Of a stretch of DNA of 64,000 bases, positions 47,857 to 55,409 are shown piece after piece. The notes beneath the pieces were generated by a model. That model saw nothing but the letters and a program-made list of their open reading frames with translations. It did no database searches and had not been told where the DNA came from. Where the stretch lies: positions 62,001 through 126,000 of the forward strand of contig CAUJHS010000045.1 in assembly GCA_963204915.1 (NCBI GenBank), in the 5' to 3' direction. The position numbers were made by a program, and so were the translations under genes. Position 1 is the first letter of the stretch; each line of letters opens with the position of its first letter. This DNA comes from Planctomycetota bacterium (GTDB taxonomy: Bacteria; Planctomycetota; Planctomycetia; Pirellulales; Pirellulaceae).

Positions 47857-47874
47857 ATTTTGAATAATCAAAAT
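47857..47874. repeat. Perfect 7-bp inverted repeat upstream of the second DUF1559 gene
   Basis: ATTTTGA at 47857-47863 and TCAAAAT at 47868-47874 are separated by four bases. It sits just upstream of the promoter at 47882-47909, and a further ATTTTGA half-site occurs near 47924. The placement suits an operator, though it is also compatible with a transcription end for a minus-strand transcript. Confidence 0.45.
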
Positions 47875-47881
47875 ATAACTC

Positions 47882-47909
47882 TTGACTAACAAAAACATTC
47901 CTTTAGGAT
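47882..47909 (+). promoter_or_regulatory. Sigma70-like promoter of the second DUF1559 gene
   Basis: TTGACT at 47882-47887 is followed after 16 bases by TAGGAT at 47904-47909, in an AT-rich island. The 5' leader to the DUF1559 start at 47960 would be about 45 bases. The upstream inverted repeat at 47857-47874 could regulate it. Confidence 0.5.
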
Positions 47910-47959
47910 GCTCACAATCGCAATTTTGATATGCAATGACATGTACGGAGGAAGGATTC

Positions 47960-48955
47960 ATGAATACGACGAGTTTCATTCGCCCCGCTACGGCCACGAC
48001 GAAGCGCAGCGTTCGTCAACACGCATTCACGCTGGTCGAGTTGCTCGTGGTCATCGCCGTGATCGGGGTTTTGGTGAGCTTGTTATTGCCCGCAGTTCAG
48101 GCGGCGCGCGAGGCGGCGCGACGTACGCAATGCGTGAACAACCTCAAACAGTTGGGCATCGCCTTTCACACCTACCACGACACCTTCAAGCAGTTCCCCT
48201 CGGCGTACATCAGCCAACCCGGCGGACCGCAAGAACACCCCGAGACGCTGGACGCTGGCCCCGGCTGGGCCTGGGGAACATTGCTCCTCCCGTTTTTGGA
48301 GCAAGCGCCGCTGCATGACCAAATGACCCCCGAAATGCCCTGTTGGGAAGCGATCAACGCTCCGCACGTGGCCACCACGCTGGATGTATTTCTTTGTCCC
48401 ACGGCCACGGGCGAGCGCTGGCCATTTCGCGTGCTCGATCAAAGCGGCAATCCGCTGGCCACCTTCTCCCGGGCGCATTACGTGACCAATGTGGGGCAGG
48501 AAGAACCCTGGGGCCACACCATCCATGACTTTGCTCGTATTGCCGACGGTCCGCTCTACCGCAACTCGGAAACGCGCACGGCCGATGTGCTGGACGGACT
48601 TTCCAGCACGGTGTTCCTGGGCGAGCACCATTCCGCCCTGAGCCTCAAAACGTGGGTGGGGGTTGTGCCGGGGGCGTCGGTGTGTCCCACGCCGCGTTAC
48701 GCTTTCTCGGCCTGTGACCGAGCCGCCACGCTCGTGCAGGTGCATAGCGGTCCTTCGTCCAAGGAAATTCCGCCCGCCATTCATCCGCCGAACAGTCCCT
48801 TGTGTCACGTGTGCCAGATGTTCGCCGAGCATCCCGGCGGCTGCAACGTGATGCTCGGCGACGGCAGCGTGCGGTTCGTCTCGGAAATGATCAACCAGTT
48901 GACCTGGTCCGCCCTTTCCAGCCGCGCCCGCGGCGAAGTGGTGGGCGAGTATTAG
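47960..48955 (+). CDS. DUF1559 pseudopilin-like protein, copy 2
   Basis: This is a 331-residue protein with a prepilin-type N-terminus ([18 protein letters not shown] near residues 22-39). The DUF1559 region shows TQCVNNLKQLGIAFHTYHDT and the C-terminal HPGGCNVMLGDGSVRFVSE. GGAGGAAGG precedes the ATG. It is related to copy 1 at 34.8 kb but differs in length. No pilus assembly gene is adjacent. A small lipoprotein gene follows 59 bases downstream. Confidence 0.9.
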   Translation: MNTTSFIRPATATTKRSVRQHAFTLVELLVVIAVIGVLVSLLLPAVQAAREAARRTQCVNNLKQLGIAFHTYHDTFKQFPSAYISQPGGPQEHPETLDAGPGWAWGTLLLPFLEQAPLHDQMTPEMPCWEAINAPHVATTLDVFLCPTATGERWPFRVLDQSGNPLATFSRAHYVTNVGQEEPWGHTIHDFARIADGPLYRNSETRTADVLDGLSSTVFLGEHHSALSLKTWVGVVPGASVCPTPRYAFSACDRAATLVQVHSGPSSKEIPPAIHPPNSPLCHVCQMFAEHPGGCNVMLGDGSVRFVSEMINQLTWSALSSRARGEVVGEY

Positions 48956-49014
48956 ACCGCGCCGCTTTTCAGATCCAACGAACTTTTTCTCGCTCCCGCT
49001 TCCTGCCTGACGCC

Positions 49015-49374
49015 ATGATTCGACAATTCTCGCTGGCCGTGTTGGTCGCCCTGGTCGCACTAATCGCTGCCGGTTGCGGACAACCGCGCCTTGCCCCGCA
49101 CAACCTGGAACTAACGGTGAAGCTGCGCACGGCGATCTCAGCGCAAAATGAAGAATGGCTGACCCAAACCGAGGCGCTGGTGACCGAGCGCCACGCAGCC
49201 GGCGAAATGTCGGCCGAAGAGCAAGAAGTCTTCCGAGACATCATCGTTCAGGCCCGCAACGGCCAATGGCGCGACGCGGAACTCGCTTGCCTCGACCTGC
49301 AACGCGCCCAACGCCCCGAACCCGACCAACAATCGCACATGGCCCGCATGCAAGAACTCAGCCGCCCTCAATAA
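49015..49374 (+). CDS. Small predicted lipoprotein
   Basis: This is a 119-residue protein with a signal peptide and lipobox LIAAGC. The mature region is helical and Glu/Ala/Arg-rich (EEWLTQTEALVTERHAAGEM). No family is recognised. It follows the second DUF1559 gene by 59 bases and may be co-transcribed. It may be an accessory of the pseudopilin. Confidence 0.65.
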   Translation: MIRQFSLAVLVALVALIAAGCGQPRLAPHNLELTVKLRTAISAQNEEWLTQTEALVTERHAAGEMSAEEQEVFRDIIVQARNGQWRDAELACLDLQRAQRPEPDQQSHMARMQELSRPQ

Positions 49375-49886
49375 CCGTTTCGATGCAAACGCAGGCCGTG
49401 CTGCGGTATAAACCCCTTGAGCGTTTGTCAGAGAACGTTACTTCGATTGCTTGATGAATGCGCACACGGCTTGGGGGAGTCCCTAAGGGTCGGTGACATG
49501 GCAGGCGCCATCGACAGTGCGCGGTTTAGCGACATGCTTGCTGAAGCGTTCCCCGACATGGCGGCGAACCTCGACGAAATTTCAAAAGGGAACCGGCTTT
49601 TTCGAAATAGGCGAATTTGCGCGCCACCCAAGTCGCAACATCTTGCGAACTCAACGCTGAAAGCGTTTTACTCCACAGCCCAGAGTCGCGCAGCGCACTC
49701 TGGGTCACTTAGCGCACACAAACCTCATCAACCCGGAAAAGGTTGTATCACCCGCCCGGCAATGCTAACTTGGACAGCCCTTTCAGGGCCGGCCCACTGT
49801 GCGGCAACTAACCAGCCAACCCAAGGTGCGCTGCGCAACTCTGGGTTGGGAAATTCATCGCTTTCAGGGTTATTGTGCGACATTAC
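49375..49886. repeat. Non-coding region with an inverted pair of REP-like elements
   Basis: The region holds two palindromic units in opposite orientation. Unit 1 (49679-49704) is CCCAGAGT, then CGCGCAGCGC, then ACTCTGGG, a perfect eight-pair stem. Unit 2 (49818-49847) is an inverted near copy with GCGCTGCGC at its centre. A palindrome AACGCT/AGCGTT lies near 49652-49665 and GCCCTTTCAGGGC lies near 49780. I see no convincing gene in the 512 bases. Confidence 0.55.
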
Positions 49887-50144
49887 ATGCCCAAGTTCAC
49901 CCTGCGCGACTTGTTTGCCATGGTCACGATTTTGGCGCTAGCGCTGGCCTGGTGGGTCGAGCGTCGCTCGCGCCTTGCCACCTTACAAAGTCTTCAAAGA
50001 GAAATCATTTATCACGAATCAACTGCGAGGAACGCGGAAATCTTGCATCGCGCGTGGGCGCAGGAACGCGCCAACAACAAGCTTCTTCAAAGAGAACTCG
50101 ACCAAGTGGATTCCAGCGTTGACCTGACAAGTCACGGCCGATAG
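49887..50144 (+). CDS. Small membrane-anchored coiled-coil protein
   Basis: This is an 85-residue protein that starts MPKFTLRDLFAMVTILALAL and then continues into a Glu/Arg/Leu-rich helix. The FTLRDLF plus single helix plus Trp-Trp pattern recurs in small planctomycete membrane proteins. The start is ATG at 49887; a GTG at 49875 is also possible. A weak ribosome-binding site is present. Function is unknown. Confidence 0.55.
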   Translation: MPKFTLRDLFAMVTILALALAWWVERRSRLATLQSLQREIIYHESTARNAEILHRAWAQERANNKLLQRELDQVDSSVDLTSHGR

Positions 50145-50168
50145 CGCCCTCCTCTCTTGGTCTCGCAG

Positions 50169-50198
50169 TTGACCGCGTTCGGGGCGGGCGGCTATCAT
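50169..50198 (+). promoter_or_regulatory. Candidate promoter of the DUF1549-DUF1501 genes
   Basis: TTGACC at 50169-50174 is followed after 18 bases by TATCAT at 50193-50198, about 140 bases before the GTG start of the DUF1549 gene. The 11-base word TTGACCGCGTT recurs at 50299-50309. Confidence 0.45.
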
Positions 50199-50339
50199 AA
50201 CAACCATTCCTGATGCGTATCGCAAGCCGCACCGTCGTGTGCGCCGGGCTGTGTCCTTTGCCAATGGTCGGAAGGAGCGCGGCCCATTCCTGCCTCGATT
50301 GACCGCGTTTTCTCCAACCCGCCTGAAGGAGCTTCGCAC

Positions 50340-52472
50340 GTGCTTGTCTCTCCGCGAATGGCGACCTTGTTGCTTGTGGCGTGTTTCACCCTTGGCGGCA
50401 GGGCGCAGCTCTCGGCGCAGTCGATCGATCCGGCCGCCTTGCGCGGCGTGGTGGTGGACGACACGGAAGCGCACTTCGAGGGGGCTTGGAAAAGTTCCAC
50501 CCACGTCGGCCCCTATGTCGCCTCGGGCTATCAGCACGACGAGAACGCCGCCAAGGGCGAGAAGTCGGCCCGCTTCAACGCCACGTTGCCGGCCGACGGC
50601 GAGTACCACGTTTTGTTGTCCTACACCACCGGCGGCAGCCGAGCCACAAACGTGCCGATCACTATCGAAACCGCCGACGGGCCGAAGACCGCCACGTTGA
50701 ACCAGCGGCAAGCCCCGCCGCTGGCCGGCTTCGCGCTGGTCGGCGTCTATCGCTTTACGGCCAATCAAGAGGCGGTCGTCACGATCTCGAACATCGATAC
50801 CGACGGCCACGTGATCGTCGATGCGGCGCAATTCGTCACGGCCGACGAGTTTCAGCAACTCGAACAAGACGCGAAGCAGAAGAAGCCGGCCAAAGTGGCG
50901 GCTAAGAAGAAAGAAGAAGCCGCGCCTCCCGAAGAACCCGCGCCGGTGTTCACGCGCAAGCCGGTCGAAGGCTTGCCGCAACTCACCGCCGCGCAGCTTG
51001 ACACAATGCTTGCACTCCCGGCGCAAGACACCATTGACGAGGAAACCTTTCTCCGCCGCGTGACGCAGGACATCGCCGGTCGGCAGCCGACCGTGGACGA
51101 ACTAGAAACGTTCCTGGCCGACGCTTCGGCCGACAAGCGCACGGCAGCCATCGAACGGCTGCTCACCTCGCCCGACTACGGCCGCAACTGGGGCAACTAC
51201 TGGAGCGATGTGGTCGGCTCGCGCCAACAAGAGCCGGAGTTGACCTTCCACGACTATCGCCCCTTCAAAGGCTGGCTGGCCGAGCAGTTGAACAGCGGCC
51301 GCGGGTGGGATGAAATCACGTTCCACATGCTCACGGCCAAGGGCAAAGTGGGGCAAAACCCCGCAGGCACATTCATCGCGTTCCATCAGGCCGACCCGGC
51401 ACGTTTGGCGGGCGAAACAAGCCGGGTGTTCCTCTCGGTCAAAATTCATTGCGCCGAATGCCATGACCATCCCTTTGTGGACATGCCCACCGAAACGTTC
51501 CACGGCATGGCGGCCTTCTTTGTGCGAGCTCAAGCCAAGATTCCGTGGAACGATAGCAGCGAAATTGAACTCGTCAGCAAACCCAAAGGCGAACATAAAG
51601 TTCCCGGCCAGAAGGAAGACATGAAACCCATCGCCCTGCGCGGCATGGACGGCGGCGCCGAGTACGACTTGGGACTGGCCGACATGCCCCGCCGCGCGGC
51701 GCTCGCCACGTGGCTCGTGGATCCACACAATCCGTTCTTTGCGCGTTCCTACGTAAACCGCATTTGGGCGCGCCTGATGGGACGCGGCTTTTACGAACCG
51801 GTCGACGACCTTGGCGAAACCGGCGGCTCGCCGGTGCTGCCCGAAGTGCACGACGCGCTCGCGGCGCACTTCGTAGCAACCGGCTTTGACCACAAAGAGC
51901 TCGTACGCGTGATTGCCAATACCGCGGCGTATCAGCGGCCTTTGGCGCCATCGGAGGAAGGCTCCGAGTCGGCCGAACCCGCGCCCTTCGCCATGGCGAA
52001 AACCAAAATGCTGCGCGGCGATGAAGTGTTCGACTCGCTCGTCACGGCCATCGGATTGCCAAACGTCCAACCCGAGAAAACCAAGCCGACCGACGCGGTG
52101 CGATTCCCCATTCCTCCCAAGAGCACGCGCGATCTGGTGAACGAGGCGTTCGGCTATGATCCGTCGTTTGAAGACGACCTGTTGGTGCGCAGCATGAAGC
52201 AGGCCATGTTCCTGATGAACAACACGCAACTGCAAAAACAGGTTGACGCCCGGCCCGAAAGCGACACCCACCTGGCGAAGCTCTTGACCGCCGAGTCGGA
52301 CAACGAGCGTGCTGTGGTAAAACTATACCGCGGCGTACTGGGCCGCTCGCCCACGGAAAAGGAGCAACAGTTGCTGCTGGGCCACATTCACAAGGTGAAC
52401 GATCGCGGCGCCGCGTTTGAAGATATTTTGTGGAGCCTGCTCAACTCGGCCGAGTTCACCACCCGCCATTAA
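50340..52472 (+). CDS. DUF1549/DUF1553 protein with N-terminal golvesin-like domain
   Basis: This is a 710-residue protein starting at GTG, eight bases after AAGGAG. A signal peptide covers residues 1-27. Residues 35-168 look like a golvesin/CBM-like beta-sandwich (VVDDTEAHFEGAWKSSTHVG, then ADGEYHVLLSYTTGG). A Lys/Ala/Glu/Pro-rich linker follows, then DUF1549 (FLRRVTQDIAGRQPTVDELE) with a CAECHDHP motif at residues 371-378, and DUF1553 (ARSYVNRIWARLMGRGFYEP). Only one CxxCH is present. Such proteins are typical of planctomycetes; function is unknown. The DUF1501 gene follows 43 bases downstream. Confidence 0.85.
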   Translation: MLVSPRMATLLLVACFTLGGRAQLSAQSIDPAALRGVVVDDTEAHFEGAWKSSTHVGPYVASGYQHDENAAKGEKSARFNATLPADGEYHVLLSYTTGGSRATNVPITIETADGPKTATLNQRQAPPLAGFALVGVYRFTANQEAVVTISNIDTDGHVIVDAAQFVTADEFQQLEQDAKQKKPAKVAAKKKEEAAPPEEPAPVFTRKPVEGLPQLTAAQLDTMLALPAQDTIDEETFLRRVTQDIAGRQPTVDELETFLADASADKRTAAIERLLTSPDYGRNWGNYWSDVVGSRQQEPELTFHDYRPFKGWLAEQLNSGRGWDEITFHMLTAKGKVGQNPAGTFIAFHQADPARLAGETSRVFLSVKIHCAECHDHPFVDMPTETFHGMAAFFVRAQAKIPWNDSSEIELVSKPKGEHKVPGQKEDMKPIALRGMDGGAEYDLGLADMPRRAALATWLVDPHNPFFARSYVNRIWARLMGRGFYEPVDDLGETGGSPVLPEVHDALAAHFVATGFDHKELVRVIANTAAYQRPLAPSEEGSESAEPAPFAMAKTKMLRGDEVFDSLVTAIGLPNVQPEKTKPTDAVRFPIPPKSTRDLVNEAFGYDPSFEDDLLVRSMKQAMFLMNNTQLQKQVDARPESDTHLAKLLTAESDNERAVVKLYRGVLGRSPTEKEQQLLLGHIHKVNDRGAAFEDILWSLLNSAEFTTRH

Positions 52473-52515
52473 CGCGCGACGTCGGACGCACTCACGCCTT
52501 CCCTCAGGAAGTTCC

Positions 52516-53838
52516 ATGATTCAACCTTTCCTGCACGTTCACAACAACCGGCATGGCGTCTTGCGGCGGCGCACGTTTTTGAAGCAACTTGTCGGCGGCG
52601 CCGGCGCCGCGGGCGCGTTAACGCTCGGCTGGCGTGACCTGCTCATTGCGCAAGCCGCCGAGCTGCAAAAACGCGGCAAGAGCATGATCTTGCTGTGGAT
52701 GGACGGCGGCCCCAGCCAATTCGAAACATTCAACCCCAAGATCGGCTCGCCCAACCAAGGGCCCGCGAAGGCGATTTCGACCGCTCTGCCCGGCGTCGAA
52801 TTCGCCGAGTACTGGCCGCAAACCGCCGCCGTGGCCGACAAGTTAGCGATCATCCGCTCGATGGAGTCGAACGAGGCCGACCACTTCCGCGCCATTAAGC
52901 TGGTGCGCACCGGCTACCCGATTAATCCCACGCTGGCGTATCCCACCTGGGGTTCGGTCGTGGCGCACGAACGGTACGACGCGCAGTTCGACCTGCCCGC
53001 CTTCGTGCGTATCGGCAAGCCGCGCATCAAAACGCGCGACGTGAACAGCGGCGTATTGGGCGCCAAGTACGAATCGTTCAAGATCGACGAACCGGGCAAG
53101 ATTCCCGACGACGTGCTACCTACCGTGCCGCCCGACGTGCTGCGCCGCCGCCTGGCGCTGGCCGATGAACTGGACGCCGAGTTCGCCAAAGTCGGCGCGG
53201 CGGGCGTCGTGCGCGAGAAAAAAGACTCCTACGAAGGCGCCACGCGCTTTGTGCTTAGCCCCAAGGTCGAAGTGTTCAACCTCGATCAAGAGCCGGACCG
53301 ACTGCGCGACCAATACGGCCGCACGACCTTCGGGCAGGGCTGCTTACTTGCGCGCCGGCTGGTTGAGTCGGGCGTGAGCTTTGTCGAGGTGTTCAGCATC
53401 GGCAGCCGCAACGACCAAGGCTGGGACACGCACAAAACCGGCTTCGCCGACACGCCCCCATTGTGCGAAGAAGTCGATCCCGCGTACGCCACGCTGCTCA
53501 AAGACCTGGAGGACCGCGGCAAGCTGGAAGATACGCTGGTGGTGTGGATGGGCGAGTTCGGCCGCACTCCCAAAATCAAGGACGACGGCGGCCGAGACCA
53601 CTACGCCAAGGGTTGGATCACTTGCCTTTCCGGCGCGGGCGTCAAAGCGGGGCAAGTCATCGGCGCCACCGACAAAGACGGCGTGGAAGTGACCGACCGA
53701 CCCGTGAGCGTGCAAGATTTGTTCGTCACCTTCTGCCAGGTGCTGGGTATCGACCCCCGTAGCGAATACCACACGAACGAAGACCAGCCCCTCCAACTGG
53801 TCAAAGGCGGCGAGGTCATCCGCGAACTATTCGCGTAA
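52516..53838 (+). CDS. DUF1501 protein with Tat-type signal
   Basis: This is a 440-residue protein with a twin-arginine signal RRRTFLKQL at residues 17-25 and a hydrophobic stretch. The DUF1501 domain has the phosphatase-like fold: LLWMDGGPSQFETFNPK near the start and VVWMGEFGRTPKIKDDGGRDH near the end. AGGAAG precedes the ATG. The DUF1549-DUF1501 gene pair is a hallmark of planctomycetes and the two proteins are presumed to act together outside the cytoplasm. Confidence 0.88.
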   Translation: MIQPFLHVHNNRHGVLRRRTFLKQLVGGAGAAGALTLGWRDLLIAQAAELQKRGKSMILLWMDGGPSQFETFNPKIGSPNQGPAKAISTALPGVEFAEYWPQTAAVADKLAIIRSMESNEADHFRAIKLVRTGYPINPTLAYPTWGSVVAHERYDAQFDLPAFVRIGKPRIKTRDVNSGVLGAKYESFKIDEPGKIPDDVLPTVPPDVLRRRLALADELDAEFAKVGAAGVVREKKDSYEGATRFVLSPKVEVFNLDQEPDRLRDQYGRTTFGQGCLLARRLVESGVSFVEVFSIGSRNDQGWDTHKTGFADTPPLCEEVDPAYATLLKDLEDRGKLEDTLVVWMGEFGRTPKIKDDGGRDHYAKGWITCLSGAGVKAGQVIGATDKDGVEVTDRPVSVQDLFVTFCQVLGIDPRSEYHTNEDQPLQLVKGGEVIRELFA

Positions 53839-54019
53839 TTCGCCTCGCTTTCCGCGCCGCGTTCAGCCACGGCGCCTAGGACCGCCCCGTGTCCCTTCCA
53901 ACACGCCGCGGCGAACATCGAAGCCCATTCCGGTGTCTTGATTTTCCACCGGAGTCGGGCAGCCATCTCCCGTCCCCTATTTCGCACCCGATTGCTACAA
54001 TGACCCGACCCTGACCCAT

Positions 54020-54093
<74 letters not shown>

Positions 54094-54112
54094 CTTTGGA
54101 AAGTTTTTGGTG

Positions 54113-55183
54113 GTGCGGGTCTTCTTGTATGAGTTTATTACGGGGGGTGGGTTGTGGAGCTGGGGGGCGGCGCCGCCGGCGGGATCGTTGCTGCGGGAAG
54201 GCGCCGCAATGCTGGCCGCCTTGGCGGAAGATTTCGCAGCGCTGCCCGGGGTTGAAGTCGTCATCACCTGGGATGTGCGGCTTGGCGAACCTCCGCCGCA
54301 GGTAACGGCCCTGGTCGTTCGCTCGGCGCGGCATGAACGCGCCGCCTTCGTGCGTGCAGCTCAAGATTGCGATGCGACGCTGGTAATCGCTCCGGAAATC
54401 GCCGGGGCGCTTTTGGAGCGGGTGCAAATGGCGGCCGATGCCGGGGCCCGACTCTTGGGGCCAGACCCGGGCTTTGTGACGCTGGCCAGCGATAAGCACC
54501 AAACAGCCAAACGCCTGCACGCGGCGGGAGTTCCCGTGCCGCCGGGAATGCTACTTGCCGGAGATGACGCATTCCCGGTCGATTTTTCTTACCCGGCGGT
54601 GCTCAAGCCGTGCGATGGAGCCGGCTCACAGGGAGTTTTTCTCCTTAAAGACGCGAGCGCGAGGTCGCCGCGCGAGGTGGCGACGGCGGATGCGGACATG
54701 GATCTCGCCTCGCATGATGCGTTGCCAACCAAGTGGCGGCTAGAGTCGTTCTGCCCTGGCGTTCCGGCCAGCGTGGCGGTGGTGTGCCGTTCCGGCGGGC
54801 ATATCGTCTTGCCGGCGTGTCGGCAGCATTTGAGCGAGGACGGTCGCTTCCGCTATCTCGGCGGATCACTCCCTCTGCCGCAAGAGCTTAATCATCGCGC
54901 GGCCAGTCTGGCGCAAAGTGCTCTCCAGGTGTTACCACCCGCCAGGGGATACATCGGGTTCGATGTGGTGCTTGGCAGCGCCCAGGACGGTTCGCAAGAC
55001 CGAGTGATTGAGGTTAATCCGCGAATCACGACGTCTTACGTCGGGCTGCGGCGGGCCTGCACATCCAACCTTGCCGCGGCCCTCCTTAAGAGCGCAAAAG
55101 GCGAGTCGCCTCCACTTATTTTTAACTCGAACGGAATTTATTATACACCCAATGGAACAATTTCTGAGACGCCACACTTCTGA
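54113..55183 (+). CDS. ATP-grasp domain protein (COG1821-like)
   Basis: This is a 356-residue protein with an N-terminal VRVFLYEFITGGGLWSWG-type segment, a central ATP-binding KPCDGAGSQGVFLL loop, and a late IEVNPRITTSYVGL that holds the metal-binding Glu and Asn. ATP-grasp enzymes ligate carboxylates to amines or thiols. The N-terminus resembles the group linked to tetrahydromethanopterin C1 pathways in planctomycetes and methylotrophs; that assignment is inference. It starts at GTG at 54113, 20 bases after the tRNA. Confidence 0.72.
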   Translation: MRVFLYEFITGGGLWSWGAAPPAGSLLREGAAMLAALAEDFAALPGVEVVITWDVRLGEPPPQVTALVVRSARHERAAFVRAAQDCDATLVIAPEIAGALLERVQMAADAGARLLGPDPGFVTLASDKHQTAKRLHAAGVPVPPGMLLAGDDAFPVDFSYPAVLKPCDGAGSQGVFLLKDASARSPREVATADADMDLASHDALPTKWRLESFCPGVPASVAVVCRSGGHIVLPACRQHLSEDGRFRYLGGSLPLPQELNHRAASLAQSALQVLPPARGYIGFDVVLGSAQDGSQDRVIEVNPRITTSYVGLRRACTSNLAAALLKSAKGESPPLIFNSNGIYYTPNGTISETPHF

Positions 55184-55266
55184 ACAACTCCGCTCTCCGG
55201 TTGGGAAGCTAGAACAATTACCCAGAAAATGCCGTCGCGGTTTCCAAGTTCTGGCGATATACTCGC

Positions 55267-55294
55267 TTGACAACCGAAAATTAAACATAACAAT
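55267..55294 (+). promoter_or_regulatory. Candidate promoter of the sulfite reductase gene
   Basis: TTGACA at 55267-55272 is followed after 16 bases by AACAAT at 55289-55294 in an AT-rich patch. Downstream, CCGTACA at 55324-55330 pairs with TGTACGG at 55354-55360 in the leader, which could be an operator or a leader hairpin. Confidence 0.4.
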
Positions 55295-55409
55295 TATACT
55301 TAACATGCTAAACATTCGCAGCGCCGTACAGTGGATGAGTCAGCCGGAGTGAGTGTACGGCCTACACTTGGGCAATGCGAATGTAATCTCATTACCCCTG
55401 CCTGGAACC

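Noticed and set aside
49417..49941. A 174-residue frame through the repeat region
   Set aside because: It crosses both palindromic units, has a TTG start without a ribosome-binding site and is not protein-like.
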